Shown: positions 11,461 through 21,740 of the stretch, in pieces
How positions within the stretch are numbered: the stretch's first letter is position 1
How the letters are laid out: each line of letters starts with the position of its first letter
DNA from: Dasypus novemcinctus
Taxonomy: Eukaryota; Chordata; Mammalia; Cingulata; Dasypodidae
NCBI RefSeq assembly: GCF_030445035.2
Contig: NC_080673.1
Location: 157,414,216 to 157,478,215 of the forward strand
Direction: 5' to 3'
DNA length: 64,000 nt
The notes under the pieces: model-generated
The model's database searches: none
What the model saw: only the letters and a program-made list of their open reading frames with translations
Told to the model about the DNA's origin: nothing
Made by a program: the position numbers and the translations under genes

Positions 11461-12489
11461 AAGTCATGGGGTAGCATACCTATTTTAGCCACTGCCTATC
11501 ATCATCCTGGGATGTTGGTTACTGCTCTAAAATACGTCTTTCCTCAATTAAATTTCCTTCATTTGTAGTACTGAGCACTAGTTTGGTCTGTAATATGATG
11601 TGGCCAAAGTCTGATCACCCTTTCTATAGGTATATCCACTGCCTTTAAATTAATTTTTTTCATAAATCTCTTCAAAGTTTGTGTTTTTCTTTTAAAGAAT
11701 CTAATTAGTTGGATGTATGCTTTGAAATGCTAGACAACAAAATTCAAAAAGCTAGAAATATTTCTTCTCTCAAAACTAAAGTATCTTAAGAAACTAGGTG
11801 ATGGTTGTCACTTTAAAATAAGTTGACAATTAAATGTGGCATTTTTTAAAAGGAATCGTTCAAAATTCCTCCCAAAGCACTAAAGATTACTCTGAGGCCT
11901 CTGTATATTCAAATTGGTTTAAATGTGATAGGAGAATTCTTTTCTAATTTTTAAATGATTCTGTACACTTTAAAAGCTTGTTACAAAGAATATAAATATT
12001 GATGTCTAGCTTCATTTTTTATATCATTACTCTCTGTAAAGGTATGCTCAACAGTGGAAAATCATGCAAAGAAATACTTCATGTATTTACTCTAGTGCCA
12101 TTGGTAATTAGAACTGGTTGGGTTTTCTTGCTAAAAGGAACTTTCAGGAATGTTTATTTTAAACCATCATATAATCAGCCTTAGCTCTCAGAGGAGCACA
12201 GTGTGTTAGCAGAGAGGAGAGGGAAGACTACCCTACATATCTGGAACTCATTGATGTAGCTTGATTTAGTAGTTTACATAGCACCTCCACCAGAGGGCAG
12301 AAAGTGGAAAAAAAAGATGATGAGCTAAAAATATTTGCCTTCAGAATGCTTGTAGAAATCTTGGTGATTGAGTCCAACCCTCATTTTATAGACTGAGTTA
12401 ACTGTGGCCCAAAAGACTGTGTGATTTGCTTACAGTGGAGTTGGCAGATGAACTTCCTAGGATTTTGATTCTTAGCCAGTATCCCTGCT

Positions 12490-12730
12490 GCGATGGTGTG
12501 ATGAAGCAGCTTCTTAGTAAGAGCACATTCCTGAAATCATGCGACCTCCTGGGAATCCCAGCTCAGCCACTTGCTATTTGGATGACCTCAGGCTGGTTAC
12601 TTCAACTTAAACCTACTGTCTCATCTAGAAGATAATGAGAGTGCCTACCTCAAAAGTGGTTAGTAGAATTAAACTGAGAAAATGTGTGAAGTGCTTCATA
12701 TAAAGCTAGTCACATACTAAGAATTTAATT
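12490..12730 (+). mobile_element. MIR SINE
   Basis: Recognisable MIR blocks occur in order: CCACTTGCTATTTGGATGAC, then GGTTACTTCAACTTAAACC, CTCATCTAGAAGATAATGAG and a right end with GTGAAGTGCTTCATATAAAG. Confidence 0.75.
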
Positions 12731-13327
12731 TTTAACTGTAATGATAAACTTGTCAGATACTGGATTCTTAATCAGTGATTTGGCCATTCTACTATATGTA
12801 CGCAGTATTTTCTACTTCATATCTCATTTCAAAAACAGTAGCAAATTTCCCCAATTTTACAAATGTATACTTTTCCCCCCAGTAATAATATTCAAGGAAC
12901 AGGTGCCTGACACATGTTTTATTAACTATGTATGGCCTCCTCCAGAATTATACAGATGACACTTATTTAGTAACCTTATAAGTAAATTGAAAATGTCTAC
13001 TAACATTTTGACTGATGGATGAAAATCATTTCTAAGAAAAATACAATCTAGTCTCTTTTTTTTCTCCAAACATTTGACTAACGTCTTGGACTACAAACAG
13101 TAAAGATTGTTCTGAATATCTCCAATGTCCTCCCTGTGATGCTGCCTTCGGAGAGGAGTTGTTTGTGTATGATAGGCAGAGATTTGTTGTCTAACTGCAG
13201 TAATCTCAAACTAGGCTTCTGGAAGCAGCTTGGGGTTTTTCCCGTGTCCTTGCAGCCTCAGCAAAGATTCTCAGGCTATCTTGCAAAATAAATTTCTTAT
13301 TAAACATGTGGGAGAAGGCAAGTTGAT

Positions 13328-13344
13328 ATTTGCCTAATGCAAAT
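13328..13344. promoter_or_regulatory. POU octamer inside a short inverted repeat, upstream of CORIN
   Basis: A perfect octamer ATGCAAAT lies at 13337-13344. ATTTGC at 13328-13333 and GCAAAT at 13339-13344 form inverted arms around CTAAT. It lies about 570 bp upstream of the first CORIN start codon. A role as a POU-factor site is inferred from the motif only. Confidence 0.35.
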
Positions 13345-13439
13345 AATGCTCGCCCTCGAAATGTTAAATCTTTTTTGGAGATACCAAGCTTGGTTTAATT
13401 GCCAGAGCCTGCAGTTATTTTCATTTTTGGTTGGTTACG

Positions 13440-13911
13440 CTCTGGCTAAAAGAAAATAGTCTAGGATGTGAAATTTTAGAGCCGGAAAGTAATTCCTTTG
13501 CTTCCAACCACTTATCTCCACATAGTTGAAACATACACGTCGCCAGTCCTTTTCGTGCTGCCGTCGGGAGAAGAATTTAAGTTTGAGAGGAAGAGAGGAA
13601 CACCAGCAGTCCGCTCGGTTTTCCACCAGTGCCTGGAGAATAATTTCTTTGGCTGCAAAGAGGTGGGGATGTGGGGGCTCTGTCATTAAGGGTTATTATG
13701 GGAGGGACCCGGAACCGAGGGCGGGGGTAGGGCGGGGGAGATGGTCCGCGGGTGGGATCTGTCGAAAAGACAAAATGTGGAGTCACGGCATCTTGAAGCT
13801 CTACTTGTCTCTTCCTGAGTGGAGAGCAAGGTATCCATAGTGCCTCTCCCAGGGGCATGCAGAGGAGGAAAAAGCGACCAAGATAAGAGTGGACGAAGGA
13901 AAAAGCGAGGC
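13440..13911 (+). promoter_or_regulatory. CORIN: CORIN proximal promoter and 5' UTR region (human-like first exon)
   Basis: This stretch leads into the first CORIN start codon and turns GC-rich after about 13690. Two GATA-factor consensus hexamers are present: AGATAA on the minus strand (TTATCT at 13512-13517) and AGATAA on the plus strand at 13881-13886. GATA elements have been described in human and mouse CORIN promoters, to my recollection, which makes them plausible cardiac control sites. A 9-codon upstream frame starts at ATG 13857 and stops at 13884-13886, in a different frame from the main start. No clear TATA box is seen. The transcription start is not determined. Confidence 0.5.
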
Positions 13912-13983
13912 ATGTTCTCCACGAAGCAGTCCCCTGCGCCCTCTCCGGAGGAACGCTACAGCGGAGCCCGGGCCCCGGAGCGG
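13912..13983 (+). CDS. CORIN: CORIN first coding exon, human-like cytoplasmic tail
   Basis: Twenty-four codons from ATG at 13912 to CGG, followed by the donor GTAAGG. The peptide is MFSTKQSPAPSPEERYSGAR then APER, and joins in phase 0 to VLGANDHN of exon 2. I recall the human tail as MKQSPALAPEERC..., so KQSP and PEER match. The codon aligned with the human start Met is ACG (Thr, 13921-13923), so translation probably starts nine bases earlier at 13912, which has G at -3. Corin is a type II transmembrane protease; this part lies in the cytosol and influences trafficking. The whole mature protein is about 1000 residues, so only its first tenth or so lies in this window. Confidence 0.8.
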
Positions 13984-14199
13984 GTAAGGCACACGAATCG
14001 CGGTCGGCTGGCCAAGAGGTCGGATGACTCTTAGCCTGGATCAATTCCGGATCAACCCCTCCTCCCCCGGGTGCCACCTTCTTCCCCCGCCGTCGGCGAG
14101 ATTCGTCTCCCCCAGTCCCGAGCTTAGCGCCCTGCGTCCAGTCCCGGGAGCACGATCCTCCACTCAAGCCACCCAGAGTCCGGTGGTCCTCCCAGGACC

Positions 14200-14465
14200 A
14201 TGGGCAGGTTTTCCTTCAGCATTCGAGTCGGGGCGGTCCGGACACCCCACTCTCCTCGCCCGGGGCGATGCCATCTCTCCTGCAGAGTCCCTCCTCCACC
14301 CGCCGCTCTCCACTCGAGCGCACCTGGCTGCGCGCGGGCGCCTGGGGAGGCTGCGGCTGAAGCCTTCGGCATCAGCCCCTCGGGGACCCACGGCTTCTCC
14401 CCGCGCCAGCGCCGCAGACGCCCGGCAGCTGGAAGGACTGCTCAGCAGCCTTGCCTGCCCCAGAC
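14200..14465 (+). pseudogene. CORIN: CORIN alternative first exon, mouse-like tail, apparently frameshifted
   Basis: ATG at 14200 has a near-ideal context (ACCATGG) and opens MGRFSFSIRVGAVRT...PGRCHLSCRVPP. I recall the long mouse Corin tail as starting MGRVSFSVRV with PGRCYLSCRVPP, so this is its counterpart. The exon end also matches: GSWKDCSAALPAPD (14424-14465) before the donor GTAAGC corresponds to the mouse GSWKD...APD and joins exon 2 in phase 0. The two halves are in different frames. Between the shared GF (of GTHGF) and PGSWKD there are 23 nt here, against 24 expected from my memory of mouse, so one base seems lost. Spliced to exon 2, the ATG frame would stop at TGA 47721-47723. The other frame has one ATG (14268), closed by TGA before the end. 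The exon may still act as a noncoding leader. Confidence 0.6.
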
Positions 14466-15224
14466 GTAAGCTGCATTTTCCACTTCAGGCCATCACGCGC
14501 GCTCGAGTCCCCTGCGACCAGTTGGCGCCTGGGATCCTTGGGCCATCCTGAGCGTTAGCATCCCAGAACCTGCCCACTTACTGGGTGCTGGGAACTCCCG
14601 CGCCCCCTGCAAGCAAACTTTCTTTTCGCTGTGTACTCGCCTAGGCACCCTGGGCACCCCCGGAACTGCCGGGGGGCGCAGGTTCTGCGCTGCTCTGGTT
14701 TGGGTGGGCTCCGATGCAGTCCGGGAAAGGAAAGCGTTACCCTCATTCGGCAGAGAAAAGGGAGGCAAGGGCACCACAGACCATCGCGATCGCCTGAGCC
14801 CTTAAGGAATCGGGTCTAATTCGCGGCTGCCCTTCAACTCTGAGTCGGGTCCGCGAGCCCGGCTGACCGCTCCGTGCGCGCCGGGACAGCGGGTTGCGCA
14901 AGCAGGCAGCGGGTGGTGTGTTGTTGAATCCCTCTGGGACTCAGTTTCCCGGCTCTCGCGGTGGGCGCCCCACTCTGGGTGCCACTCCCTCGGGACCGGT
15001 GGAGGCAGTGTAGGCGCCTTTTGCACGGCTCTCCATTCCCGCGACAGGGCCACAAGCGGAGCGGAGTGGCGAGCTCCTCAAAGCAGCAGCCAGTCCCAGC
15101 ATTTCAGACAAGCTGTTCCAGCAATTAACGAAGTGGAACTTTCCTCCCGCGAGAAACTGCTGAGAACGACCCTCTCTGTAAAGGCTAGCTCATGTATAAG
15201 ACGCTGATGACTTACTTCTATGTA

Positions 15225-15277
15225 GTTTTTCTTTTCTCGTTTCTTTTCCTTTTCCTTTCTTTTTCTTTTCTTTTTAA
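15225..15277. repeat. Pyrimidine tract (TTTTC-rich)
   Basis: An almost pure T/C run built from TTTTC and TTTCC units lies just downstream of the CORIN CpG island, in intron 1. Confidence 0.8.
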
Positions 15278-16739
15278 GTAATCACGGATGGACTCAAAAC
15301 GGCAAAGGAACGCCCGACCCCTACCAGAAAGGGAGAGAGGTGTCAGGAATTACTGGTGAGAATTGTCCAAGGACACACACTTTAGCTGAGGGTTTTGAAA
15401 TTAAAGTTGCTTCAAAATATTAATTTTGGCATAATCCCAAGAGAATGAGAAGAAACAATGCATTGGTTTTTAAAAGGTTATTAAATCCGTTCTTGCCATA
15501 GTCGCAGCACAACATTCACCAGCTTGTTGATATTATTAGATGCCTACTAATTTTGTTGTGAGAGACTTTGCTACAAGCCAGTCCCCACAGCCAGGTTCCT
15601 GGGTATGGAGAGGTTAGCCTTGTCTGCTTGGGTGAGTTTGAATGCAGGACTTCAGTTAATTTTTCAGAGTCCTATCTTGGACAACAAGAATTTCACTAGG
15701 ATGAAATATTTTTCAAGTTTTTCTGGTGAGGCATCCATCACATAAACCTCAAAACCTCAAGGTACCATGAAACTTTTTGTTTTTTTAGGGGAAGGGGTCT
15801 CTTTCCAAAAAGCCACTTGCAGGATAGGATATAGTACTGATGGTGAAAGCCTCAGTTAACCTTCCAGTAGCTTACAGAGATAAATCAGATAGAAAAAATT
15901 GCTTTATTAATCTCATCAAGTGTATTTCCAAACGTGTGAATCTTTTTTAAATGATGCAAAATTAATTAAGTACATCAGAAACTTTCCTCACAGTGCTGCA
16001 GAAATCTTGATAGTGTGGAAAGCATTAATGCCACAGCACCTTGCCATTCTACCACGAAACTAAGCTTAGAGGGGCCATGCTTTTGGCCAGAGCCTCTTTT
16101 AGATATGCTGGTTTTATTGCCTTGTAGGCCCCTCACCTGACCTCCTCCATTTTAGGGACAGATGGGAGGTCCAGGGAAAAACTGAACAGCCCAGTACCTC
16201 CAGAGGGCTAGCACAGTTGCTCTCTAAATCCTGTTTTCAAATCTCCATACTGTTAACGAGGTACCCTCTTCCTTAATTTCCATCTTTTCCTCACCTTGGG
16301 CCTCCTTTGACTCAAAGACCAGGGGTCTGAAGGTTTCTGAGTATCTCTGCTGCTCTAGAGTTAGGCTCCCCAAGAGCCAGGAGAGCTGTAATTCAGAATT
16401 TTTTTTACTGACTGTCTAAAGTGGAAAGGATTATTTAAGGTGCCACTTCTGTCTCAGTAAATGATCCAACAGACATGCATGCATGCATCCTATTCCCCAT
16501 CTCTATCCTACATAACATTCCACATTGCCTCACTAAATGGAAAATGCCTAAAGGGTGCTGGCATGTATAGAATACTAGAGCCATAGGAAGACTCAGGTAA
16601 ACCCCAAATTTACCTCTCAAAATCTACCCAGACACACTCACACACAAACACTTTTGTGTTTCAGGATTGTTCAGAGAGGATGGAAGTAGAAGAAAACACA
16701 AGAGGGAAAGGTGCTGTTAGTGGTGTGTCTTGGTAGGAA

Positions 16740-16920
16740 GAATATGGGCTTTGGGGTTAGAGCTAAATTCAAATCTCTAACTTCCCTCCTTATAAATGGC
16801 AAGCCCCCAGCCATGTTGGATAATCTCGCTGAACCTCAGAGTCCTCATCCATAAAATGGAGATGATGCTCTGGCCATTTGTGAGATTAAGGAGATAAATA
16901 TACTATATGTACTAGCTGTA
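16740..16920 (+). mobile_element. MIR SINE
   Basis: Blocks ATGGGCTTTGGGGTTAGAGC, CTGAACCTCAGAGTCCTCAT and CCATAAAATGGAGATGATGC appear in MIR order, ending near TACTAGCTGTA. Confidence 0.75.
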
Positions 16921-17019
16921 TATTCTATGAAGGCACCCTACCCTGTTTTATTTAAAGAGCTGGGACTGTCTCAAACTCAGTGAAGACCGTCTCAAGCCTC
17001 TCTCCACAGCCAGCATTCT

Positions 17020-17255
17020 GTGCAGTCCAACAGGTTAGCCATTAGCCACCTGTGCGCTATTTAAATCAATCAAATTCAATCATACTTAAACTAATCAGAA
17101 TTCAATTAAACTAGCAATTCCATTCTTCAGTCTCCCTAGTCACATTTCAAGTGCTCAGTAACCATATGTGACTGGTGGCTACCGCAGAGGACAATGGAGA
17201 CAACAAAGATAGAATTTCCTTCATTGCAGAACCTGCTTTGGACAGCTTTATTTTA
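17020..17255. mobile_element. Ancient hAT-type MER element
   Basis: The left part has GTCCAACAGGTTAGCCATTA; the right part has TTTCAAGTGCTCAGTAACC and TGACTGGTGGCTACCGC. These are the two conserved blocks of the same family as at 840-965. Confidence 0.6.
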
Positions 17256-17779
17256 GGGCTCTCTTTAGCTTGAGGCTTTAGGATGAGACTCTAATGAGCC
17301 TCTAGGATGATGAAAGTTTTCCTGGCCAGCACCTCCCTTTGCTTCTTTTCTCTCAGGAGGGGTTTTTGCATAGCTGAAGCACTTCTTCACTGAGTTCTTT
17401 TACACTTTAGGGGTATTTGTTAAGTGGTAGCTGGCTAGATTCATTTATAAATCAGCCAGCTAGTGTATATTAATCATAAAGTCCTTGGGAATTCTCTCCT
17501 TACCCCTTGATGATTTCTGCTATTGTACTGTTATTTCCACTTCACAACGAGCTTGTGACTGATGGGTTCCCTGGTTTTAGAGCAGAAACTCTGGGACAGT
17601 GGGGGAGGCGGGGGGAGGAGTGGTCTTCTCTCCCCATATACCTTCATGTGTCTTACTACTTTTTTTTTTTTAACAAAAATGAGAATACTAGCATACTAGC
17701 CTCAATGTTCAAGCAAAATCCACTGAGAGTGTGCTATTTATTCAGATTTGAAAACTAACACTTCACCTCACTCTATGTC

Positions 17780-17960
17780 CTCTCCTTGAACTTACCATCA
17801 TCATCTGACAGTCTATATATTTTACTTCTTTATTTTATGATCTGTCTCCCCCACTTCAGAATGTAGGCGCTACGAAGGCAGAGATTTTCCTATGCCTTTG
17901 TTTATTGCTGTAATAGTGCCTGACACCTCATCAGTACTCATTAACTCTTTGTGACTGAAT
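17780..17960 (+). mobile_element. L2 LINE fragment
   Basis: It contains CTCCCCCACTTCAGAATGTA and GAAGGCAGAGATTTTCC, then GCCTGACACCTCATCAGTAC, the usual L2 3'-end series. Confidence 0.65.
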
Positions 17961-19064
17961 GATTCTGTAGAGAGATATTTGGGGCTGGCTAAAATAGATG
18001 CAGAGGATAATCCTTTCCCTACCTTCATTCCTTACCCCCATAGGAGTTTTTCTTTCTCTGGGACTTTGCTGAATCTGCTTCTGAGCAAGCACAGTCTGTA
18101 ATATTTTATTACTCTTACAGACAATCACTGTGCAGGGTAGGAGATTATGCTGCACTGATGTGTGCTTTCCACATTAACGCAGACTGCACGGGATCACTCA
18201 CATTTGGATTGTTGAATCAGCTGCCCTTTCCAAGTCTGTCACTGTCATTAGGACTGTCCTCTCCCTTTTCGCTCAAAAAGAGCCAGGGCTGTCTTGGACC
18301 CTCTGGTTTGCCTTTCAGCCTCGTTCTTAAGCATTCTAGAGCAATGTGTGGTCAGCTCTGAGTTTTGATCAAGGGTGCCCATAAATAATGTTTTTCTCTC
18401 AGTCTGCTGGCAGTTGCCCCCACCAGCTCACTTTACAGCAGTTGTTTGAATATTTTTCTGCTGTACATTTCTGCATGTCCAAACCATCAGAGCTGGTGGT
18501 GACAAATGGATCCAGGTTGGTCCTGTAGGTGATCCATTTTGCCATTTAATATCAGTGCTGAACCTCTGCAAGAAGCCGCAAGGGGCATCGGTGGAGAAAG
18601 TCCAGTCAGCCAATAGGCTAGATTAGGAGAAGGGCAGGAAATATGGGGATGAATTGGGAAGACCGTTTTGGTATCACTAGAGTTTGTGCTTAGCCCAGGG
18701 CCCCTTTGATCCTCTAGGTTGACGTCATTTGAAGAGTACCTTTTGTTTCAAGTACTTGGGGGAGTTTTAAAGGAAAGTCCTTATGCAGCCATGAAAGAAG
18801 AAGTGTCTTTGTGAGGCCATGAAAGTCCTTCTGCTCAAGTGTCACAGGAGCATATTGAAGGTTGACAGTGCCAGGAAATCTTAATTGAGGGCTCCGTGAA
18901 CTCCCTGAGTAGTATGAGAAGTATTTTCTGTATGAACAGTTCAGTGTGAACTCAGCTTTTCTGGCAGTGGTCCATGAATCTCCAAAAGGCCTTAGCCAAG
19001 AGCCATGGGCTAGATAAACAACTTTAATTTAGGAGATTTCAGTACTGTACAAAAATAGGAATAG

Positions 19065-19320
19065 ATTCCCCCATTTATTCAACAAACACTTAGGTGCTAG
19101 CTCCAGGCATTTGTGATATGTCAGTGAATGACTAGATCAAAGGTCCATGCAGGTGTGAAGCTTAACTAAGCAATAAACATTAAATGTAATAAGTGAGTGA
19201 GTTGTCAAGTATGTTAGAGAGAGACAGGCATTGCAAAAATAAGGAGAGCTGAGTAAGGGTGAATCTAGAGGACAGAGAAGAAAAATAACCATTCAAATCA
19301 TTATGTCATTTTGCCTGTCA
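19065..19320 (-). mobile_element. L2 LINE fragment, antisense
   Basis: The plus strand reads CATTTATTCAACAAACACTT, then AGGTGCTAGCTCCAGGCAT and a run of AATAAACATTAAATG-like sequence. This is the reverse complement order of an L2 3' end. Confidence 0.55.
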
Positions 19321-19744
19321 TGTACCCATTGCCTTTGAGTTCTTTAGAACACAAGATGATAGAAGGGAATCTGCTGGTGGTTTCAGAACCCTGGTTCCTT
19401 TTATACATGTCCATCTTCCAGTCCTATGTGTGATCCTGTGTTTAAAATATGTGGTTTTTTGTACTCTAACCTCAAGCCAATGAACTAATCTTGTGTTCAG
19501 TGGGTGAACCTGCTCCATCTCTGGAAAACTTGACTGTGTGGGATTTATTGACAGCAGTTATAATGGTTTCCAATGTGGAACCTTCCTAAGGAATGTTTAT
19601 AATTATTTTGACAGTATGTGACTTTCACCTTTGAGTGCCTATTTCAGAGCCTAATCCTGCAAGCAAGATGCCAGCCCACTGGGGTGTGAGTTGGAAATCA
19701 AGGCTACCTTACTTTATTAATGTTTCTCTGTAATCCTTTAAAGC

Positions 19745-19905
19745 AACTTTGTCCAAGTCAAGCAAAATTAGAAAGGGGAGTTCAAGTCTTTATCTGACAC
19801 TAAGTTGTTATGAGACTTTAGAGAAGACAGATAACATTTCTGATCCTGGTTTCCTCATGTGTAAAACAAAGTGGTTGGATTAGACACCCTCCTAGGGCCT
19901 TTCAA
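19745..19905 (+). mobile_element. MIR SINE fragment
   Basis: It contains TTATGAGACTTTAGAGAAGA, CCTGGTTTCCTCATGTGTAA and AACAAAGTGGTTGGATTAGA, the right half of a MIR. Confidence 0.65.
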
Positions 19906-20529
19906 GAACCGCAAGATGTAATTTTAATGGGGCAGCAGGAAATGAGCATTGTTTTCCTTTCGTCTGCCCTCCTCCCTTTCCAACAGCTGAGGAGGACTAC
20001 CTGGGTAAAGGGGCATCTCATTGACCTTAATGTCTCCTTCCCTCTTTGTGAGTGTTTGCTTATTCTTCTTATAGTGACTCTGTGCTAAAGTGCAAAATTG
20101 GCAACCCCAAAGGAGACTGATCAGAGGGAAGTTGGGGGTTACTTTAAATTGCCATAGCCCTAGTTTCTCTGGGGGTTCTTCACTGGAATGGAACATTTCA
20201 CCTGTGCATGCAGGTCATGAATGGAGAGAGTGGGGATGGAGAGCCATTGGTGTCCAGGGGCCTGGCAGCAGGTGGCTAAGGTCAAGTCAGGTGCTTCTCT
20301 GGGTGCAGTTGAGGAAAAGTGTGACAAAGAACAAAATCCTTTCCCTTATATAGCTAGGTAGGACATACACTCCTCTGCAATCAAAGTTAGGGAATAAAAA
20401 GCAAAACAAAAATGTATTCAGAGTGGCAAAGGAGCAGAGTTTTCAGGCAAAGAGGGAGAATTCTGGGATCTCTGGAATGAAGGAATGATGGCTATAAAAT
20501 AACCACAGAATGATCTGATTAAGTCATTA

Positions 20530-20770
20530 AACTCGGCAGGAAATAAGCCCAGGCAGTCCTGGGTGTGGATGAGCTCAGGTTCCAGCTCATCACTCATTAG
20601 CAGGGCACCGCTCCAGCAAACTAACTCCCCTTAGACTCAGTTTCCTTCTCTGAAAAATGGGAACAATACCTCTCTCACGGGGTTGTAATAAGGACTGAAT
20701 GAAATAAGGTCTATGAAAGTGCTTTGTAACACGAGTTGCCAAATAAGTGTATTTTTTCTAATTACCATGA
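20530..20770 (+). mobile_element. MIR SINE
   Basis: Blocks GGTTCCAGCTCATCACTCAT, CTTAGACTCAGTTTCCTTCT, AAAAATGGGAACAATACCTC and GGGTTGTAATAAGGACTGAA follow the MIR order closely, ending with GAAAGTGCTTTGTAAC. Confidence 0.8.
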
Positions 20771-20984
20771 TCTAGGGGAGAAAGTCCACTAGATGTAGTG
20801 TCTCTCGGTGTGAAATCTGAATTCTGCTTAGTCAGTTGCTCTCCATAAGAAAGGTTAAAAAAAAAAAAGACACTTTGCTTTCACAGCCTAGCCTCCCTTA
20901 GGAACATGAGTGTGACAAAAATAAAATAATTGCAAGGTAATGTCACCTGGTTTCCTTTAGTGTCTATAGAAGCACAGTGCGCTA

Positions 20985-21265
20985 GAAATATAATGCCAGC
21001 CACACATGGAATTTTAAATTTTCTACATTTGAAAAAGTAAAAAGAAAACAGATGAAATTAATTTAATAACATTTTATTTAACTCATATAAAGATTTACAG
21101 TTTTAACATGTAATCAATATAAAATTATTGAGCTATTTTACCTCCTTTTTTCATACCAAGTCTTCAAAATTTGATATTTTACAGCACATATCAATTCAAA
21201 TGAGCCACATTGTCTGCACTGACTAGCCACATGTGGGTGATAGATAATACTCTTGCATAGTGCAG
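20985..21265. mobile_element. Ancient hAT-type MER element, nearly full length
   Basis: It runs from AGAAATATAATGCCAGCCAC through AAAAAGTAAAAAGAAAACAG and AACATGTAATCAATATAAAA to ACTAGCCACATGTGGGTGAT. All recognised internal blocks of this common mammalian family are present. An antisense reading frame of 71 codons across its right end is not a gene. Confidence 0.7.
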
Positions 21266-21269
21266 GGCT

Positions 21270-21740
21270 ATGTGGGATGTGGTAGCTGAAGAATTCCCCC
21301 CATATGCCCACATCCCAAACCCCAGAACCTGTGATTATTACCTTATATAGCAAAAGGGACTTGGAAGGCGTAATTAAGGATCTTGAGATGATGACCCTAA
21401 ATTACCTGGGTGAGCCCAGGGTAATCATAACAGCCTTGTAAGTGGGACGCAGGAGGAGTCACTGGAGAAGGTAACGTGAGCGTGGGAGCAGAGATTGGAG
21501 TGATACATCTGCAAGATGAGGAGGGCGTCTTGAGTCAAGGAGTGCAGGCAGCTGCCAGAAAGGGCAAAGAAACCCATTTTCCCTTTAGAGCCTCCGGAAG
21601 GAACCAGCCCTGCCTACACCTTGACTTTACCCAGTGAAATGGATTTTATACTTCCGACCTCTGAAACTGTAAGAGAGTTGTTTTAAGCCACTACATTTGG
21701 GGTAATTTGTTATAGCAGCAATAGGAAGCGAATACATGGA
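21270..21740 (+). mobile_element. MLT1/MaLR-type LTR
   Basis: The series CCAGAACCTGTGATTATTAC, CTTATATAGCAAAAGGGACT, GGATCTTGAGATGATGACCC, GGTAATCATAACAGCCTTGT and GCCACTACATTTGGGGTAAT is the standard layout of MLT1-type MaLR LTRs. It ends near AGGAAGCGAATAC. No internal coding sequence is seen. Confidence 0.75.

Larger units (their letters stand above)
10510..13440. other. Intergenic region, right part, mostly old repeats
   Basis: No coding exon is recognised. I see a MIR-like stretch at 10510-10730, an L2 fragment at about 11190-11460 and a MIR at about 12490-12730. The last few hundred bases before 13440 lie close to the CORIN promoter and include the octamer motif at 13337. Confidence 0.55.
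13690..15060. promoter_or_regulatory. CpG-rich island over CORIN alternative first exons
   Basis: Base composition shifts sharply to GC with many CG dinucleotides (for example GGCGCCTGGG, GCGCGCGGGCG, CTCTCGCGGTGGGCGCC), in contrast to AT-rich DNA on both sides. The island spans both candidate CORIN first exons. Long open frames on both strands here (up to about 196 codons) come from the scarcity of stop codons in GC-rich DNA. Confidence 0.8.

Noticed and set aside
13577..14551. Long overlapping open frames on both strands in the GC-rich block (up to 196 and 175 codons)
   Set aside because: They arise from stop-poor CpG-rich DNA, overlap each other and the CORIN first exons, and show no recognised domain. 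Only the short frames matching corin tails are supported.
16467..16488. Short ATGC-type repeat (CATGCATGCATGC)
   Set aside because: Only three or so units; too short to be informative.
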